A stretch of DNA of 64,000 bases from JANQRZ01 sp965215165. Lineage in GTDB: Bacteria > Bacteroidota > Rhodothermia > Rhodothermales > JANQRZ01. The DNA is taken from assembly GCA_965215165.1 (NCBI GenBank), contig CBDCCX010000006.1, positions 2,480,001-2,544,000 on the forward strand, written 5' to 3'. Below the pieces are notes generated by a model that saw nothing but the letters and a program-made list of their open reading frames with translations, had not been told where the DNA came from and searched no databases. Made by a program: the position numbers and the translations under genes. Positions 60,740-64,000 of the stretch are shown piece by piece (positions within the stretch are counted from its first letter, which is position 1; each line of letters begins with the position of its first letter).

Positions 60740-60759
60740 GCGCGAACGGTGTTCGCCCT
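60736..60759. repeat. REP-like palindrome copy 7
   Basis: GTAGGCGCGAAC and GTTCGCCC flank a GGT loop (stem CGAAC 60743-60747 with GTTCG 60751-60755). It overlaps the expected stop codon of the ABC ATPase. A second small hairpin, GCGCAAG GT CTTGCGC, follows at about 60789-60804. Confidence 0.65.
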
Positions 60760-60826
60760 GTCTGAACTGCTGCCATTGCTCACGAGGGCGCAAGGTCTTG
60801 CGCTCCTACTCCCCTACCTCATCTCT

Positions 60827-61423
60827 ATGAAAACCATCGGCGTCACCGGCGGGATCGGCAGCGGCAAGTCGGCCGTGTGCCGGATGCTCGACGCCCTCGG
60901 CGCGCGCGTCGTCTATGCCGACGCCGTGGCGAAGCGGCTGATGCACGAGGACCCGGACCTCCGCGCCGGAATCGTCGAGGCGTTCGGGGCCGAGAGCTAC
61001 GACCGGGCGGGCGCGCTCGACCGGGCGCACCTCGCTGGACGCGTGTTCGGCGACGCGGCGGCGCTCGCCCGGCTCAACGCGCTCGTCCACCCGCGCGTGC
61101 GCGCCGAGATGCTCCGGCTGATCGACGAGGCCCGGCGCGAGCAGGTCCCGCTGCTGGTCTACGAGGCCGCCCTGATCTTCGAGACCGGGGCCGACCGGCT
61201 GCTCGACGCGGTGGTCGTGGTCGACGCCCCCGTCGAGACGCGGATCGCCCGGACGATGGCGCGCGACGGGGTGACACGCCCCGCCGTCCTCGCCCGGATG
61301 CAGCACCAGCTCCCGCCGGATGACTTGCGCCGCCGTGCCGACGTGGTGGTCGAGAACGACGGCGACCTCGACGCGCTCCGCGCCCAGGTCGGGGCGCTCT
61401 ACGCCTCGCTCGTAGCGGACTGA
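60827..61423 (+). CDS. coaE: Dephospho-CoA kinase
   Basis: 198 residues from ATG 60827. The P-loop is GVTGGIGSGKSAVCRML, followed by ARVVYADAVAKRL and PLLVYEAALIFETGADRLLDAVVVVDAP, which are CoaE hallmarks. It performs the last step of CoA synthesis. The frame extends 26 residues further upstream but that part covers the REP-like DNA. Confidence 0.95.
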   Translation: MKTIGVTGGIGSGKSAVCRMLDALGARVVYADAVAKRLMHEDPDLRAGIVEAFGAESYDRAGALDRAHLAGRVFGDAAALARLNALVHPRVRAEMLRLIDEARREQVPLLVYEAALIFETGADRLLDAVVVVDAPVETRIARTMARDGVTRPAVLARMQHQLPPDDLRRRADVVVENDGDLDALRAQVGALYASLVAD

Positions 61424-61510
61424 GAAAGACAGAGAAGTAACACTTTTCTAACGCGCCCCCCAGGTGCGGGAGCAGACTGTATTTTCAGTGAGCTACCCGA
61501 TCTCCGTTCT

Positions 61511-62092
61511 GTGCCGCTCCGTCTGACTATTGCTCGCGCGTTCTACCCGCCGGCCAGCCCGCTCGGGCGGTGGCTCGGGCGACGGGCACGCGACGCACGG
61601 CAGGCCGAGAGCGTCTACATCGTCGCGGTGGCGCTCGTGCTGACCGCCGCGTCGCTGGTCAGTCAGTGGAGCTGGATTCTGCTCGGCGAGGCGGCGCTCG
61701 GAACACCCCTCACGCTCTGGCTCCTCGGCGCGCACGGCGGCGGCGGGCTGCTGCTCGGGTGGCTCACGCTGTGGGGCTGGACGCCCGCCATCGCGGTCAC
61801 CGCTCGCGCCGAGCGCCTGGAGATCGCGCAGGGCGACACGGCCCTCGTGCTCAGCTACGACGCCATCGACCGCGCCGAGCGCATCACGGCCGACGCGTAC
61901 CACCGCCACTGGCGACGCTACGCCGCCACGCGCTGCTTCGTGAACCGCCTGCCCGACGCGCTGCTGCTGCTCCGCACCGACGCCGGCCCGGTCGCCCTCG
62001 GCCTCGCCCCGGCCGACCTCGCCCGCCTCGACGCGCACCTCGCCGAACGGCTCGACGCAGACCCGGTGGAGCGCCTCGTCCGTGCTGCCTGA
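61511..62092 (+). CDS. Hypothetical membrane protein with two helices and a PH-like domain
   Basis: 193 residues from GTG 61511. Two membrane segments are visible (SVYIVAVALVLTAASLVSQW at about 37-56, and TPLTLWLLGAHGGGGLLLGW at about 70-90). They are followed by a beta-rich cytosolic part (AIAVTARAERLEIAQGDTAL, LLLLRTDAGPVALGLAPADL) reminiscent of bacterial PH domains. I do not recognise a specific family. It sits between coaE and tgt in the same direction. Confidence 0.62.
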   Translation: MPLRLTIARAFYPPASPLGRWLGRRARDARQAESVYIVAVALVLTAASLVSQWSWILLGEAALGTPLTLWLLGAHGGGGLLLGWLTLWGWTPAIAVTARAERLEIAQGDTALVLSYDAIDRAERITADAYHRHWRRYAATRCFVNRLPDALLLLRTDAGPVALGLAPADLARLDAHLAERLDADPVERLVRAA

Positions 62093-62148
62093 GCGCTAGC
62101 CTGCGGGGGCGTAGCTTCGGCCCCGCCCTCTTCCCCGCCGCTGCGCTC

Positions 62149-63279
62149 GTGCCGTTCGCGCTCCTCCACGAAGACCCCGACACCGACGCCCGCCTCGGCC
62201 GGCTCGACACCGATCATGGCTCCGTCGAAACGCCGGTGTTCATGCCCGTCGGCACGCTCGGCAGCGTCAAGGCGGTGCAGCCGCGCGAGCTCGCCGAGGA
62301 CATCGGCGCGCAGATCATCCTCGGCAACACGTACCACCTCTTCCTCCGGCCGGGCACCGAGGTCCTGGAGGCGGCCGGCGGGCTGCACCGCTTCATCGGC
62401 TGGGACCGGCCGCTGCTGACCGACTCCGGCGGCTACCAGGTCTTCTCCCTCGCCGACCGCCGGACGATCTCCGAGGACGGTGTCCGCTTCCAGAGCCACC
62501 TCGACGGCTCGCGCCACCTCTTCACCCCGGAGTCGGTCGTGGACACGCAGCGGAGCATCGGCTCCGACGTGATGATGGTCCTCGACGAGTGCCCGGCGGC
62601 GGACGTGGACGAGGCCTATGCCCGGACCTCGAACGAGCTGACGATCCGCTGGGCGAAACGCTGCCAGGAGCGGCACCGCGAGACGGACGGACGGTACGGC
62701 CACCACCAAGCCCTCTTCGCGATTGTGCAGGGCGTGACCTACCCCGAGATCCGGCGCGAGTCGGCGCGGCGGTTGGTCGAGCTAGACTTCGAGGGCTACG
62801 CCATCGGCGGGCTGTCGGTCGGCGAGGCGGCCCCGGTGATGTACGAGATGGTGGAGGTCGTGACCGAGCTGCTGCCGCGCGCGAAGCCGCGCTACCTGAT
62901 GGGCGTCGGGACCCCGGCTAACCTGATCGAAAACATCGCGCGCGGGGTCGACCTGTTCGACTGCGTGATGCCGACCCGCAATGGCCGCAACGGCACGCTC
63001 TTCACGACCGAGGGCGTCGTCAACATCAAGAACGCGCGGTGGAAGGCGCACTTCGGGCCGGTCGATCCGGGCCTCGACGTCTACGCGAGCCGGCACTTCT
63101 CGAGGGCCTACCTCCGCCACCTGATTCTCTCGGGCGAGGTCCTCGGGTTGCAGATCGCAAGCGTGCAGAACCTGAGCCTCTACACCTGGCTGATGCGCGA
63201 GGCGCGGTCCGCGATTCGCGACGGCCGCTTCGCCGCGTGGAAGGCCGAGGTGCTGCCCCGCCTCAGCCGCCGGCTGTAA
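62149..63279 (+). CDS. tgt: Queuine tRNA-ribosyltransferase, lacking the zinc ligands
   Basis: 376 residues from GTG 62149. It exchanges guanine for preQ1 or queuine at the wobble position of GUN-anticodon tRNAs. LTDSGGYQVFSLADRRTISE and the nucleophile Asp in FDCVMPTRNGRNGTLFT are intact. The usual C-x-C-x2-C ... H zinc site is not: it reads DPGLDVYASRHFSRAYLRHL (Leu309, Val311, Ser314) and ASVQNLSLYTWL (Gln340). The 26-residue spacing is preserved, so all four ligands are replaced. The fold may be held together without metal. PTPS/QueD and folE at 58-59 kb belong to the same pathway. Confidence 0.93.
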   Translation: MPFALLHEDPDTDARLGRLDTDHGSVETPVFMPVGTLGSVKAVQPRELAEDIGAQIILGNTYHLFLRPGTEVLEAAGGLHRFIGWDRPLLTDSGGYQVFSLADRRTISEDGVRFQSHLDGSRHLFTPESVVDTQRSIGSDVMMVLDECPAADVDEAYARTSNELTIRWAKRCQERHRETDGRYGHHQALFAIVQGVTYPEIRRESARRLVELDFEGYAIGGLSVGEAAPVMYEMVEVVTELLPRAKPRYLMGVGTPANLIENIARGVDLFDCVMPTRNGRNGTLFTTEGVVNIKNARWKAHFGPVDPGLDVYASRHFSRAYLRHLILSGEVLGLQIASVQNLSLYTWLMREARSAIRDGRFAAWKAEVLPRLSRRL

Positions 63280-63369
63280 GGTTTTTGAGGGCGTGGAGAG
63301 CAGGGCGGGAATCGAGGGTGGGGAATTGCCATTGGTCATGCTTCGCGCCGACGATCTAGCCTGAGATCC

Positions 63370-63954
63370 CTATTCCAGCCTGCGCGAGCCGTCGGGCTGG
63401 AAGAGGACGCGGAAGGTGTAGTGCCGGAAGCCCTCCTCGGGGTCCACCTCCTCCGGCGCGCCGAGGTAGTAGCTCTCGACGGCGACCTTCGCGTAGCGCC
63501 CGTCGGCGGTGCGGACGACCAGGACGACGGGCCGGGGCGAGACGATGCCCGAGGCGAAGTCGTAGGCGTACCACCCGTTGCCGGCCCCGCCGGGGATCGC
63601 GGTCTCGGTCTTGCCCGGGCCACGGTCCTGGACGAAGGCCTCGTCGGGCGGGGCGAGGGTGACGGCGGCGAAGCTCGTGTCCTCGAGCACGGCCACCGCG
63701 CCGTCGCCCGGTCCGGACGCGCCGCCGTTAACGAGGATCGTGGTCGACCGGAAGGCGAGGTCCCAGCCGGCCGAGGCCGAGTCGGCGGCAGGGACGAGGT
63801 CGCCCGAGCGGAGGCTGAAGAAGGCGAAGTGGCCGTCCTCACCTCGGGCGTCGAGGTCGGCGACGGTGTAGACGAGCGGCTCCGACGCGGCGGGCGGGCG
63901 GACGGCGCAGGCCACCAGCACGGGGACGAGGAGGAGCAGGGCGAGACGGAGCAT
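63370..63954 (-). CDS. HmuY-like lipoprotein
   Basis: 194 residues. The lipoprotein signal MLRLALLLLVPVLVACAVRPP has Cys16 as the lipid-modified residue. The body, with GHFAFFSLRSGDLVPAADSASAGWDLAFRSTTILVNGG, then GWYAYDFASGIVSPRP, VVRTADGRYAKVAVESYYLG and a final YTFRVLFQPDG, follows the HmuY family of heme-binding surface lipoproteins. The heme-ligating His residues of Porphyromonas HmuY are not evident, so heme binding is unproven. No TonB receptor is next to it within the window. Confidence 0.8.
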   Translation of the reverse strand: MLRLALLLLVPVLVACAVRPPAASEPLVYTVADLDARGEDGHFAFFSLRSGDLVPAADSASAGWDLAFRSTTILVNGGASGPGDGAVAVLEDTSFAAVTLAPPDEAFVQDRGPGKTETAIPGGAGNGWYAYDFASGIVSPRPVVLVVRTADGRYAKVAVESYYLGAPEEVDPEEGFRHYTFRVLFQPDGSRRLE

Positions 63955-64000
63955 CGCGGGACGGGCTGTGTGAGCAGGGGATTAAATAGAGGGTCGGTAC

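Overview
The window is a GC-rich chromosomal segment of a Gram-negative, Bacteroidota-like bacterium. I infer the Rhodothermota/Rhodothermales lineage because six proteins end in a Por-type (T9SS type A) sorting domain, two are choice-of-anchor B proteins, Shine-Dalgarno sequences are weak or absent before most starts, and pairs such as PTPS/FolE and a zinc-ligand-free Tgt are present. No rRNA, tRNA, CRISPR array or prophage was seen. The species cannot be named from this window.

Layout. 1-9.0 kb: a thioesterase fragment, two paralogous secreted choice-of-anchor B proteins flanking nadC and an RlpA-like protein, plsY, an outer-membrane barrel and a TesA-like lipoprotein esterase. 9.1-15.2 kb: an ABC ATPase and FtsX-type permease divergent from the esterase (the tesA/ybbA/ybbP arrangement), a broken REP-associated transposase (RAYT) and an orphan PilB/GspE ATPase. 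15.5-24.8 kb: a SnoaL-like protein, recG, a frameshifted Fic gene, a secreted M36 protease and clpX. 24.9-36.9 kb: an envelope block, yihY/brkB, an Omp85 (TamA/BamA-like) protein, a 1739-residue TamB, then mlaE-mlaF-mlaD. 37-39.4 kb: an S9 peptidase and a 44-residue membrane protein. 39.6-43.2 kb: dnaN, dnaA and a putative oriC with DnaA boxes. 43.2-51.1 kb: yceD-rpmF-plsX-fabH-fabD-fabG, then an acylating aldehyde dehydrogenase and a geranylgeranyl-reductase-family flavoprotein. 51.1-52 kb: a PIN toxin-antitoxin pair enclosed by a 134-bp direct repeat of the reductase 3' end. 52-57.3 kb: three more T9SS cargo proteins around rarA. 57.4-63.3 kb: a coupled pterin operon (PTPS-folE-small ORF-SDR), a HIT protein, a frameshifted ABC ATPase, coaE, a membrane protein and tgt. 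The window closes with a HmuY-like lipoprotein.

Two kinds of repeated DNA stand out. The first is a dispersed REP-like palindrome (GTAGGGGC type) with at least seven copies, one inside the RAYT gene itself. The second is a series of long imperfect inverted repeats that fill stop-to-start spacers. Their sequence differs from locus to locus, but two AT-rich copies are clearly related. Four apparent single-base deletions (three in fic, one in an ABC ATPase) may be real decay or sequence errors.
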